Part shown: piece by piece, positions 17,682-24,894 of the stretch
How the letters are laid out: the number at the start of each line of letters is the position of its first letter
How positions within the stretch are numbered: position 1 is the first letter of the stretch
Source: Cellulomonas sp. KRMCY2
GTDB lineage: Bacteria > Actinomycetota > Actinomycetes > Actinomycetales > Cellulomonadaceae
NCBI RefSeq assembly: GCF_000526515.1
Contig: NZ_JAGF01000001.1
Coordinates: 62,001 to 126,000, forward strand
Direction: 5' to 3'
Length of the DNA: 64,000 bases
Notes under the pieces: model-generated
What the model was told of the DNA's origin: nothing
The model's input: the letters and a program-made list of their open reading frames with translations, nothing else
The model's database searches: none
Made by a program: the position numbers and the translations under genes

Positions 17682-19589
17682 CACCTGCGCGTCGGTCGCC
17701 GCCCGGACCTGCCGGCGGCGCAGCAGTCGCATGGCATTGATGATCACGACGAGCACCGAGACCTCGTGGACGAGCATCCCGGCGGACATCGTCACACCAC
17801 CGCCGAGCACCCCGGCCAGCAGCAGGCCGACCGTGACCAGCGCGACGACGATGTTCTGGCGCATCGTGCGGACGGTGCGCCGGGCCAGGGCGATCGCCTG
17901 CGGGAGCTTGAGCAGGTCGTCACCCATGAGGGCGATGTCGGCGGTCTCGATCGCCACCCCGCTGCCGGCCGCACCCATCGCGACCCCGATGTCCGCGGTC
18001 GCGAGGGCCGGGGCGTCGTTGACGCCGTCGCCGACCATCGCCACGGTGTGGCCCTGGGCCTGCAGCTCGCGCACCGCGTCGAGCTTGTCCTCGGGCAGCA
18101 GACCGGCGCGGACCTCGTCGACGCCCACCTGGGCGCCGACCGCGCCGGCGATCGCCGCGGTGTCGCCGGTGAGCATGACGACCCTGCGCACACCGGCCGC
18201 GTGCAGGTTCGCCACCATCGCTGCGGCGTCGGGCCGGATCGAGTCGGCGACCGCGACCACGCCGGCCACCCGCCCGTCGATGGCGACGACCATCGGGGTG
18301 CGGCCGGTCGCAGCGAGCCGCTCGACCGTGCCGGCCGGAGCCGTGGTGTCGGTGATGCCCTCGGCGGTCAGCAGGGTCAGGTTCCCCACCACGATCCGGT
18401 GACCGTCCACGACGGCCACGATCCCCTTGCCCGGCACCGGCTCGGTCGCATCGGGCACACCCGCGACGGGCAGCCCCTCGGCCCGGGCCGCCTGCACGAT
18501 CGGCCGGGCCAGGGGGTGCTCGGAGCCTGCCTCGGCGCGCGCCGCCCACATCAGCACGTCGCCGCGGGTCAGTGTCGGGTCGAGCACGACGACGTCGGTC
18601 AGCACCGGACGCCCCTTCGTGAGGGTGCCGGTCTTGTCGAGCGCGACAGCGGTGATCCTCGCCGAGGTCTCGAGGAACTCCCCGCCCTTGATCAGGATGC
18701 CGTCCCGTGCGCCGCGACCGATGCCGGCCACGACCGCGACCGGGATGGAGATGACCAGCGCCCCGGGGCAGCCGATGACCAGCAGGGTCAGGGCGAGGAC
18801 CACGTCCCCGGTGACCAGGCCCACGACCAGGGCCAGCACGATGATTGCCGGGGTGTACCAGGCGGAGAACCGGTCCATGATGGCCTGCGTCGCGGCCTTG
18901 GCGTCCTGGGCCTCCTCGACCCGGTGGATGATGCGGGCGAGCGTCGTGTCGGCACCCACACCGGTCGCCTCGACCTGGAGGAACCCGCCGCGCGAGATCG
19001 TGCCGGCGAAGACCCGGTCGCCGGCCAGCTTCTCCACCGGGATCGACTCACCGGTGATCGACGCCTCGTCCAGCGCGCCGGTACCCCCGGTCACCGCGCC
19101 GTCGACCGGGACCTTCGCGCCGTTCTTGACCAGCACGGTCTCCCCGAGCAGCACCGATGCCGCCGGGATCTCGACCTGGTGACCGTCGCGCAGCACGATC
19201 GCCACGTCCGGGGCGACGGCGATCAGCTCGGCCAACGCGGAGCGGGTCTTGTTCAGCGTGGCGTTCTCCAGGGCGTGACCCACCGCGAAGAGGAAGGTCA
19301 CGGCCGCTGCTTCCCAGTACTGGCCGATGACCAGGGCGCCGATCGTCGCGACCGAGACGAGCAGGTCGATCCCGACGACCCTGACCGCGAGCCCACGTGC
19401 GGCCTTGACCACGATCGGCGCACCGGCGACCACGGCTGCCGAGGTCATCAGGACCTCGGCAGCGGAGTCGACCCCTGGGAAGCGGGCGACGACGAAGGAC
19501 GCCAGGATCAGCACCCCGGAGACGGCCGGAACACGCCACCGGCCGTGCAACCACTGATGGAACCTGGCCCTGTCGATCGTCCCCGGCAT
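17382..19589 (-). CDS. heavy-metal P-type (P1B) ATPase with a CPG motif
   Basis: The 735-residue membrane pump has helices in residues 20-110, an A-domain TGES (ASITGESIPVEK), a metal-site helix reading VIGCPGALVIS (C274-P275-G276 where CPC is usual), phosphorylation site DKTGTLTKG (D318), nucleotide-binding HP (SEHPLA) and GDGVNDAPALA. It lacks its own N-terminal metal-binding domain; the 80-residue HMA protein overlapping its start by one base supplies that. The recognisable family ends near INAMRLLRRR (about 17.71 kb), yet no stop occurs until 17382, giving a tail of about 105 residues antisense to the acyl-CoA dehydrogenase. The metal (Cu, Zn, Cd or Co) cannot be fixed from the sequence. 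Confidence 0.9.
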   Translation of the reverse strand: MPGTIDRARFHQWLHGRWRVPAVSGVLILASFVVARFPGVDSAAEVLMTSAAVVAGAPIVVKAARGLAVRVVGIDLLVSVATIGALVIGQYWEAAAVTFLFAVGHALENATLNKTRSALAELIAVAPDVAIVLRDGHQVEIPAASVLLGETVLVKNGAKVPVDGAVTGGTGALDEASITGESIPVEKLAGDRVFAGTISRGGFLQVEATGVGADTTLARIIHRVEEAQDAKAATQAIMDRFSAWYTPAIIVLALVVGLVTGDVVLALTLLVIGCPGALVISIPVAVVAGIGRGARDGILIKGGEFLETSARITAVALDKTGTLTKGRPVLTDVVVLDPTLTRGDVLMWAARAEAGSEHPLARPIVQAARAEGLPVAGVPDATEPVPGKGIVAVVDGHRIVVGNLTLLTAEGITDTTAPAGTVERLAATGRTPMVVAIDGRVAGVVAVADSIRPDAAAMVANLHAAGVRRVVMLTGDTAAIAGAVGAQVGVDEVRAGLLPEDKLDAVRELQAQGHTVAMVGDGVNDAPALATADIGVAMGAAGSGVAIETADIALMGDDLLKLPQAIALARRTVRTMRQNIVVALVTVGLLLAGVLGGGVTMSAGMLVHEVSVLVVIINAMRLLRRRQVRAATDAQVSAVPAADVRPRRRAGRRGGDPRPGALGGVDDAVLQPTHVTLEHGPGQGAVRPVGVVPELSEELVHPVPGLLAEDVGEPDGGAAVGRVLRSQGLGTRADR

Positions 19590-19831
19590 CAGAAGGCCGT
19601 CGCGTGGGCGGTGTAGCCCGCCTTGGCCACCTCGGCGACGAGCCGGTCGACGCCGGCGACGCCCGGGTCGTGGTCGACCTCGATCCGGGACGAGGCGAAC
19701 TGGACCCGGACCGCGCTGACACCGGGCAGGGCACCGACCCGCTTCTCGATCTTGGCGACGCACGAGGGGCAGGTGAAGCCCTCGGCACGCAGGGTGGTGT
19801 GGGTCGTGGCCGTGGGAGCGGTGGTGCTCAT
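19589..19831 (-). CDS. heavy-metal-associated (HMA) metallochaperone
   Basis: The 80-residue protein has the ferredoxin-like HMA fold; its metal site is GFTCPSCVAKIEKRVGALPG (two cysteines in a CPSC arrangement where copper chaperones usually have CxxC in MTCxxC). The C-terminal part DRLVAEVAKAGYTAH matches the end of CopZ-like domains. Its TGA overlaps the ATG of the P-type ATPase (TGATG), so the two are translationally coupled and the small protein most likely delivers metal to the pump. Confidence 0.9.
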   Translation of the reverse strand: MSTTAPTATTHTTLRAEGFTCPSCVAKIEKRVGALPGVSAVRVQFASSRIEVDHDPGVAGVDRLVAEVAKAGYTAHATAF

Positions 19832-19905
19832 GATCGTCCTGTCGTCGGTCCGGTCACCCGCTGGGGTGCTGAGGCCGACGTTAGGTACCCGCCCCTGCCG
19901 CGACC

Positions 19906-19917
19906 ATGACGCGCGTC
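19906..19917. promoter_or_regulatory. 12-bp palindrome in the divergent HMA/rlmC region
   Basis: TGACGCGCGTCA is a perfect palindrome 75 bp before the HMA start and about 90 bp before rlmC. It is a candidate operator for a metal-responsive or other dimeric regulator, but no regulator gene is adjacent and CG-rich palindromes can arise by chance in this base composition. Confidence 0.25.
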
Positions 19918-20004
19918 AATCAACCGCGGATCGCAGTGTCCTGGTCGCCCCGGGTCGACCCGGGGCGGGATGGCGGTGCTCACCTGCGACGTAGAGTCCC
20001 ACCC

Positions 20005-21129
20005 ATGCAGTGCCCCCACTTCGATGCGGCGCGGTGCCGTTCGTGCACCCTCCTCGGCCGGCCCTACGCCGAGCAGCTCGCCGCCAAGGCCGGGCACTGC
20101 GCCGACGTGCTCGGCGAGCGTGCGGACCTGCAGTGGATCTCGCCGGCGGCGAGCCGGGAGTCAGGCTTCCGCAACAAGGCGAAGATGGTGGTCGGCGGCA
20201 CCGCGCAGCGCCCCACGTTGGGCATCCTCGACGCCGAGGGCACGGGCGTCGACCTGAGCGACTGCGGTCTGTACCCCCCGAGTCTCCAGGCCTGCTTCCC
20301 GGTGCTGGCCGCGTTCGTCGGGCAGGCCGACCTCACGCCCTACGACGTCTCGCGGCGTTCCGGTGAGCTCAAGTACCTGCTCGTCACCGAGTCGCCCGAC
20401 GCCGAGCTCATGCTGCGCTTCGTCCTGCGGTCGCAGGAGCCGGTGGCGCGGATCCGCAAGCACCTGCCCGCGCTGCTGCGGGCGCTGCCCCAGCTGGTCG
20501 TGGTGTCCGTCAACCTCCTGCCCGAGCACAAGGCCGTCGTGGAGGGCGATCGCGAGATCCTGCTGACCGACGAGGCGACGCTGCGCATGAGCGTCAACGG
20601 CATCGACCTCTACCTGCGACCGCAGAGCTTCTTCCAGACGAACACCGAGGTCGCCGCCGCCCTGTACCGCCAGGCCCGGGACTGGGTCGACGAGCGCGGG
20701 CCCGCGTCGCTCTGGGACCTCTACTGCGGCGTCGGCGGGTTCGCCCTGCACTGCGCCGACCCGGCACGGGACGTGACAGGTATCGAGGTCAGCGGCGAGG
20801 CGGTCGCCAGCGCCGACCTGAGCAGGCATCAGGCCGGCCTGGGCCGCGTGCGCTTCCAGGTCGGCGACGCCACGGCGTTCGCCGTCGGTGCGGCGTCGGC
20901 GCCTGAGCTCGTCATCGTCAACCCGCCACGACGCGGTATCGGCGACCGGCTGGGCCGCTGGCTCGAGTCGTCGTCCGTCCAGCAGGTGATCTACTCCAGC
21001 TGCAACGCCGAGTCGCTGGCGCGTGATCTCCTGGCCATGCCGTCCCTGCGACCGCGGCGGGCGCAGCTCCTCGACATGTTCCCGCAGACGTCGCACTACG
21101 AGGTGCTCGTGCTGCTGGAGCGGGCGTAG
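20005..21129 (+). CDS. rlmC: 23S rRNA (uracil-C5)-methyltransferase, RlmC/RumB type
   Basis: The 374-residue protein starts with the iron-sulfur cluster cysteines CPHFDAARCRSC (C3, C11, C14) and has the SAM site LWDLYCGVGGFALHCA, the IVNPPRRGIG motif and the catalytic cysteine in IYSSCNAESLARDL. Lacking an N-terminal TRAM domain, it fits RlmC (23S U747 in E. coli) better than RlmD. It methylates ribosomal RNA in the cytosol. ATG 20005 puts the first cysteine at residue 3, as in homologues. Confidence 0.9.
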   Translation: MQCPHFDAARCRSCTLLGRPYAEQLAAKAGHCADVLGERADLQWISPAASRESGFRNKAKMVVGGTAQRPTLGILDAEGTGVDLSDCGLYPPSLQACFPVLAAFVGQADLTPYDVSRRSGELKYLLVTESPDAELMLRFVLRSQEPVARIRKHLPALLRALPQLVVVSVNLLPEHKAVVEGDREILLTDEATLRMSVNGIDLYLRPQSFFQTNTEVAAALYRQARDWVDERGPASLWDLYCGVGGFALHCADPARDVTGIEVSGEAVASADLSRHQAGLGRVRFQVGDATAFAVGAASAPELVIVNPPRRGIGDRLGRWLESSSVQQVIYSSCNAESLARDLLAMPSLRPRRAQLLDMFPQTSHYEVLVLLERA

Positions 21130-21225
21130 CGTCCGGCGAACGACCCGGACGGCAACCCTACCGGCGTGCTCCCGGCTGTCGTATCGTGCGACCTACACGT
21201 TCAACGGCAAGGGAGCCCTGACGCG

Positions 21226-21369
21226 ATGCGACAGTTCGAGCTGGTCCTCGTCGTGCTGATCGTCCTTGGGACGGCAGTGGTGGCGGTTGCGGCCTGGGCT
21301 GCGATCCAGGCGGTCCGCAAGCACCGGGACGCCACGGCCGAGGTGAGCGAGCTTCACCACCTCGGCTAG
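21226..21369 (+). CDS. small single-span membrane protein (47 aa)
   Basis: The frame from ATG 21226 encodes MRQFELVLVVLIVLGTAVVA, a continuing hydrophobic helix and a charged tail (RKHRDATAEVSELHHLG). A GGGAG about 10 nt upstream could serve as ribosome site. There is no known family; it is supported by the clear membrane segment with positive inside-type flank. Confidence 0.5.
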   Translation: MRQFELVLVVLIVLGTAVVAVAAWAAIQAVRKHRDATAEVSELHHLG

Positions 21370-21470
21370 GACACAACCCATGCGTCGAGCCGCAGCCCGC
21401 GCACGTGTCTTTCACGATCATCAACGGGAAGCCATGCTCACGTTGAATCCGCTCGAAAAGAATGTCGGGC

Positions 21471-22484
21471 TCAGCGGAACTCGTCGGCGTCCCCGGGGAC
21501 GAGCCTGGAGTCCGCCTTGATGTGCGCGATGAGCTCGTCGACCTGGGCGTACGCCACAGCGGTGTACGTGTCCGCGGCGCCGTAGTAGATCGCGATCCGG
21601 CCGGTCGGGGCGTCGACCAGGACAGAGCACGGGAACGCGACGTTCGGCACGAAGCCGTTGGTCTCGTAGTCCTTCTCCGGGGTGAGCAGGTAGTTGTACG
21701 TGCGATGCAGCACCCGGTCCGGGTTCTCGAGGTCGAGCAGCACGGCGCCATAGCTGTAGACGTAGCCGTTACAGGTGTTCGTCACACCGTGGTAGAAGAG
21801 CAGCCATCCCTCGTCCGTCTCGATCGGCGGGGCACCTGCACCGATCTTGAGCGCCTGCCACCAGGTGTCGCCGGTGCTCATCACCCGACGGTGACGACCC
21901 CAGTGCACGAGGTCCGGGCTCTGCGAGATGAAGATGTCCCCGAAGGCCGTGTGACCGGCGTCGGACGGTCGGGTCAGGAGCACGAACTTGCCGTCGATCT
22001 TTCGCGGGAAGAGCACGCCGTTGCGGTTGTACGGCGTGCAGATGTTCTCCATCCGCACGAACGTGACGAAGTCCGTGGTGCTGGCCAGGCCCAGGGCCGG
22101 GCCGCCGAAGTCGGTGCACCAGGTCACGTAGTAGGTGTCCTCGATCTTCACCACGCGCGGGTCGTAGGCGTAGTTCGGCTGGTAGTCCGCACCGGGCTCG
22201 TCGACGAAGTGGATCTCCTCGTTCTCGAACTCCCAGTCCAGGGCGTTCTGCGAGCGGCCGACGTGCAGCAGCGGCTTGCCGTCCCGGTGGTCCGCACGGA
22301 AGACGCCGATGAAGCCCTCGCCCCATGGCACGACAGCGCTGTTGAACACGCGCGCCATCTTCGGTGTGGGGTTCCACCCGATGATCGGGTTGCGGTCATC
22401 GCGCCACAGGGGCCCGACGCAGTCCGCGGGCTTGTCCTGCCACGGCATGGTGGGGAGCGCGCCCCCGATGATGTGCGTCGCCAT
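21471..22484 (-). CDS. GH130 glycoside phosphorylase (beta-mannoside type)
   Basis: The 337-residue five-bladed propeller enzyme lies in family GH130, which uses phosphate to break beta-mannosidic bonds, releasing mannose 1-phosphate. Visible motifs: NPIIGWNPTPKMARVFNSAV, HVGRSQNALDWEF, the proton-donor aspartate in AYDPRVVKIED (D108), NGVLFPRKIDGKFVLLTRP and the phosphate-site block WWQALKIGAGAPPIET with LLFYHGV. Retention of that block argues for a phosphorylase rather than a GH130 hydrolase. The exact substrate (mannobiose, mannosylglucose, mannooligosaccharides) is open. It is divergent from mannose-6-phosphate isomerase at 22699, consistent with mannoside use. It has no signal peptide, so it is intracellular. 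Confidence 0.88.
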   Translation of the reverse strand: MATHIIGGALPTMPWQDKPADCVGPLWRDDRNPIIGWNPTPKMARVFNSAVVPWGEGFIGVFRADHRDGKPLLHVGRSQNALDWEFENEEIHFVDEPGADYQPNYAYDPRVVKIEDTYYVTWCTDFGGPALGLASTTDFVTFVRMENICTPYNRNGVLFPRKIDGKFVLLTRPSDAGHTAFGDIFISQSPDLVHWGRHRRVMSTGDTWWQALKIGAGAPPIETDEGWLLFYHGVTNTCNGYVYSYGAVLLDLENPDRVLHRTYNYLLTPEKDYETNGFVPNVAFPCSVLVDAPTGRIAIYYGAADTYTAVAYAQVDELIAHIKADSRLVPGDADEFR

Positions 22485-22525
22485 GGGGCGGCCTTCTCCT
22501 TCGAATGAGTGGTGACCGAGTCATG

Positions 22526-22550
22526 CGGGCGGCTCGAGTCTCGCCGCCCG
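22526..22550. promoter_or_regulatory. 8-bp inverted repeat in the leader of the GH130 gene
   Basis: CGGGCGGC and GCCGCCCG flank a 9-nt spacer, 42-66 bp upstream of the GH130 start and on the far side of the divergent manA-like gene. It could be an operator or a leader hairpin; nothing decides between them. Confidence 0.25.
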
Positions 22551-22698
22551 CGTCGGCGCCGCCAGTGTAGACACAGAACATCGCGTCAGGAGGGGTTTCT
22601 TCGGCCGATGGACAAAGTCGTGTCTCGCCGGCCCGGTCGGGACCTGCGGGGGCCCGCGTCGGGTCGCTCCGGGCGACGAGCGCCCTAGGATCGTTGCC

Positions 22699-23667
22699 GT
22701 GCACCTACCCCCACCCCTCCGGCTGCGCCCCGTGTTCAAGGAGCGGCTGTGGGCCGGCCACGCGATGGCCTCGGCCTTCGGGTATGACATCCCCGGCGCC
22801 GACGTGGGCGAGTGCTGGGGCGTGAGCGCGCGACCGGACAGCGAGTCGATCGTCGTCGGCGGCCCGCACGACGCGCAGACCCTGCTCTCCGTGTGGGAGA
22901 AGGACCGGTCTTTCTTCGGGGACGACCCGCGGCCCACCTTCCCGTTGCTTGTGAAGTTCCTCGACACCGCGGACTGGCTCTCGGTCCAGGTCCATCCCGA
23001 TGACGCCGAGGCGCTGCAGCTCGAGGGCGTCCCGCTGGGGAAGAGCGAGTGCTGGTACGTCGTCGCCGCCGTCCCCGACGCCGAGCTCATCCTCGGTCAC
23101 CGCGCCCGGGACTCCGACGAGCTGGCCCGCATGATCGACGTCGGCCAGTGGGACGACCTGCTGCTCCGGCGCCGGGTCAGGCCGGGCGACTTCGTCTACA
23201 TCCCGAGCGGGACCATCCACGCCGTCGGACCGGGCCTGCTCATCTGCGAGGTCCAGCAGAACTGCGACACGACCTACCGGGTGTACGACTTCGACCGTCG
23301 GGATCGTGACGGCAGAGCACGGGACCTGCACCTGCAGAAGTCCAAGCAGGTCAGCGTGGTCCCCTTCGACCCGGCGAGCACCGACACCGCTCGGTCGCCC
23401 GAGCGGGTGCCGGGCGGGCACCGGACAGAGCTCGTGCGAGGCGAGCACTTCGAGGTCGACCGGCACGAGGTCGACGGACCGGGGTACACGGTCGAGTTCC
23501 CGACCTACGAGCTGGTCACAGTGGTCGACGGCGAGGGTCGCCTGAGCTACGCCGACCACGACGTGCACCTGGCTGCGGGCGACCACCTCATCGTGCCGGC
23601 CGGCGTCGGTCCCGTGCGCGTGTCCGGCAACGTCACGGTGATCAGCAGCCGCCCGACGCCGGTCTGA
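22699..23667 (+). CDS. manA: mannose-6-phosphate isomerase, class I
   Basis: The 322-residue cupin-type enzyme interconverts mannose 6-phosphate and fructose 6-phosphate. Zinc-site motifs are LSVQVHPDD, GKSECWYV and YIPSGTIHAVGPGLLICEVQ, followed by TYRVYDFDR. It is of the short bacterial class I form (about 320 residues, as in Bacillus). GTG 22699 is the likely start, with AGGA 9-12 nt upstream. Its placement opposite a GH130 phosphorylase suggests the pair channels mannose 1-phosphate, via a phosphomannomutase encoded elsewhere, into glycolysis. Confidence 0.92.
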   Translation: MHLPPPLRLRPVFKERLWAGHAMASAFGYDIPGADVGECWGVSARPDSESIVVGGPHDAQTLLSVWEKDRSFFGDDPRPTFPLLVKFLDTADWLSVQVHPDDAEALQLEGVPLGKSECWYVVAAVPDAELILGHRARDSDELARMIDVGQWDDLLLRRRVRPGDFVYIPSGTIHAVGPGLLICEVQQNCDTTYRVYDFDRRDRDGRARDLHLQKSKQVSVVPFDPASTDTARSPERVPGGHRTELVRGEHFEVDRHEVDGPGYTVEFPTYELVTVVDGEGRLSYADHDVHLAAGDHLIVPAGVGPVRVSGNVTVISSRPTPV

Positions 23668-23669
23668 CC

Positions 23670-23690
23670 CGGTCCTTGGCGCGAGGACCG
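23670..23690 (+). terminator. hairpin after the mannose-6-phosphate isomerase gene
   Basis: CGGTCCT and AGGACCG form a 7-bp stem around a 7-nt loop, 3 nt after the stop codon. There is no T-run. Confidence 0.5.
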
Positions 23691-23819
23691 ATCAAGGGAC
23701 CTCATTCCCGCTCGATGGTCACACCATTGCGAACGCCAGATCTCGCACCCGTGCAATTCCCCGGGTGAACGGGGAGCGTCTGCTGCACGGATTGGTGCCA
23801 CCTGGCCTGAGACCGGACC

Positions 23820-24206
23820 TCAGACGTTTCGGATGCTCACCGGGACGTGGAACGGTTCGGATTCCAGCACATCCCGCACCGCGTCGCTCATCGACTTGCT
23901 CGGCACGAGGATGAGGATCTCGCTCCCACTATCAGCCGCCTCACCGCAGGACGTCGGTATGACCGTGACATCCCCCAGGGCCTCCAGTCGCTCCACGAGA
24001 GCGGCTTGGTCGTGCAGGGCCCGCTCGACCTCAGCCAGGGACGGCCGTTCGCTGCAGGCGACGCCCGACGGGACATCGCCTGCTTGCGGCTGCCCTACGA
24101 ACTTGACGTAGAGGAAGAAGCCTGCGAACGCGAAAGTGATCACGGCAATCGCCGTAGCTGCCCACAAGAGCGCTGCTCGCCTGGAGCGGGATTCAGTAGG
24201 TGCCAT
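23820..24206 (-). CDS. hypothetical membrane-anchored protein (128 aa)
   Basis: The protein has a short basic N-terminus (APTESRSRRAA), one membrane helix (LLWAATAIAVITFAFAGFFLY) and an outside domain of about 90 residues with two cysteines (VACSERP and IPTSCGEAADSG) that could form a disulfide. I do not recognise a family. Local base composition is lower in GC than its surroundings. Confidence 0.65.
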   Translation of the reverse strand: MAPTESRSRRAALLWAATAIAVITFAFAGFFLYVKFVGQPQAGDVPSGVACSERPSLAEVERALHDQAALVERLEALGDVTVIPTSCGEAADSGSEILILVPSKSMSDAVRDVLESEPFHVPVSIRNV

Positions 24207-24407
24207 GCCACCACTACGTAGTTGCCCCGGTTCGAGTACGGCCAGGTGTAGCCAAAGATCTCTGGGTTGGGCTCACGGTACTGCATCCATCCGATGGTCG
24301 TCCCCGTCGCGCAACCCTGGTTCCTCCCCGCACGCATGCCTGTTGGTCGGGTGGAAGTCCCCTCATCTGCGAAGAGCCGACAAAGGGACGGAATACGGAG
24401 TCCCGTC

Positions 24408-24746
24408 TCATGACGGCGTGCGATCGGACCACCGTCGCACGTCTTCCGCGGCAATAGCGCGTCCGTCGCGAAGAATGAAGCACCACGCGAGAAGCGGAAT
24501 GTCGAAGAATGCGCCGAGGACAGCGCCGGTGACAACGAAGAGCCGGCCACCCACCGATTCGTGACGGGTCCGGAACAACCCGACGATCGAGGATCCGAGG
24601 GCCAACGGCGCGAGACCGATCCAGCGACAACACGAATCCAGCGACCGCCGAGCCGGAGGTTCGCTGCCTCCGTGGACGGTGTGGACGGTGCGGTCGGAGC
24701 GGATGGCTCCGCACCAACCGCCGGTGAGTCGACCTACCGCCCGCAT
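24408..24746 (-). CDS. hypothetical small membrane protein, start uncertain
   Basis: The C-terminal 70 residues of this 112-residue frame look like a real two-helix membrane protein: WIGLAPLALGSSIVGLFRTR, then GGRLFVVTGAVLGAFFDIPL and LAWCFILRDGR, a spacing reminiscent of DUF4190-like proteins (helix, short RxR loop, helix). The first 35-40 residues look like noise, so the true start may be internal or the 5' end may be lost. It lies in the atypical patch before the AbiEi-like gene. Confidence 0.45.
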   Translation of the reverse strand: MRAVGRLTGGWCGAIRSDRTVHTVHGGSEPPARRSLDSCCRWIGLAPLALGSSIVGLFRTRHESVGGRLFVVTGAVLGAFFDIPLLAWCFILRDGRAIAAEDVRRWSDRTPS

Positions 24747-24851
24747 CCGCCGGGCCGGCCTGCTGCGTTCGCACGGGCGCCCCGCGTCCGCCGACGGTCC
24801 CGACCGTGGCAGGACCCTCGTGAGCGCGTCGCTTGCGCAGACAGAAGCCTG

Positions 24852-24887
24852 TGTTCATTATTGGCAGCATGTTCATTTTTGGTGAAC
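24852..24887 (+). promoter_or_regulatory. direct and inverted repeats before the AbiEi-like gene
   Basis: Two 13-bp direct repeats, TGTTCATTATTGG (24852-24864) and TGTTCATTTTTGG (24870-24882), are 18 bp apart and differ at one base. The second also forms an inverted repeat GTTCA-N7-TGAAC (24871-24887). The array ends 7 bp before the ATG at 24895, where it would cover the promoter or ribosome site. AbiEi antitoxins are known to repress their own operon by binding repeats in the promoter, so this is a likely self-operator. Confidence 0.5.
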
Positions 24888-24894
24888 GCTCCAG

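Noticed and set aside
17766-19616. 616-residue plus-strand open frame opposite the P-type ATPase
   Set aside because: Its composition (runs of Asp, Arg, Gly, His) is typical of antisense of GC-rich coding DNA, and the minus strand carries all P1B ATPase motifs.
23668-23819. tRNA or small RNA gene in the gap after the mannose-6-phosphate isomerase gene
   Set aside because: Apart from the 7-bp hairpin near the stop I could not fold a cloverleaf or find tRNA arm sequences; the gap is treated as terminator plus spacer.
24140-24286. Possible 48-residue minus-strand gene
   Set aside because: The peptide looks protein-like, but it overlaps the start of the gene at 23820-24206, lacks a ribosome site and has no recognisable family, so it is mentioned only as part of the atypical patch.
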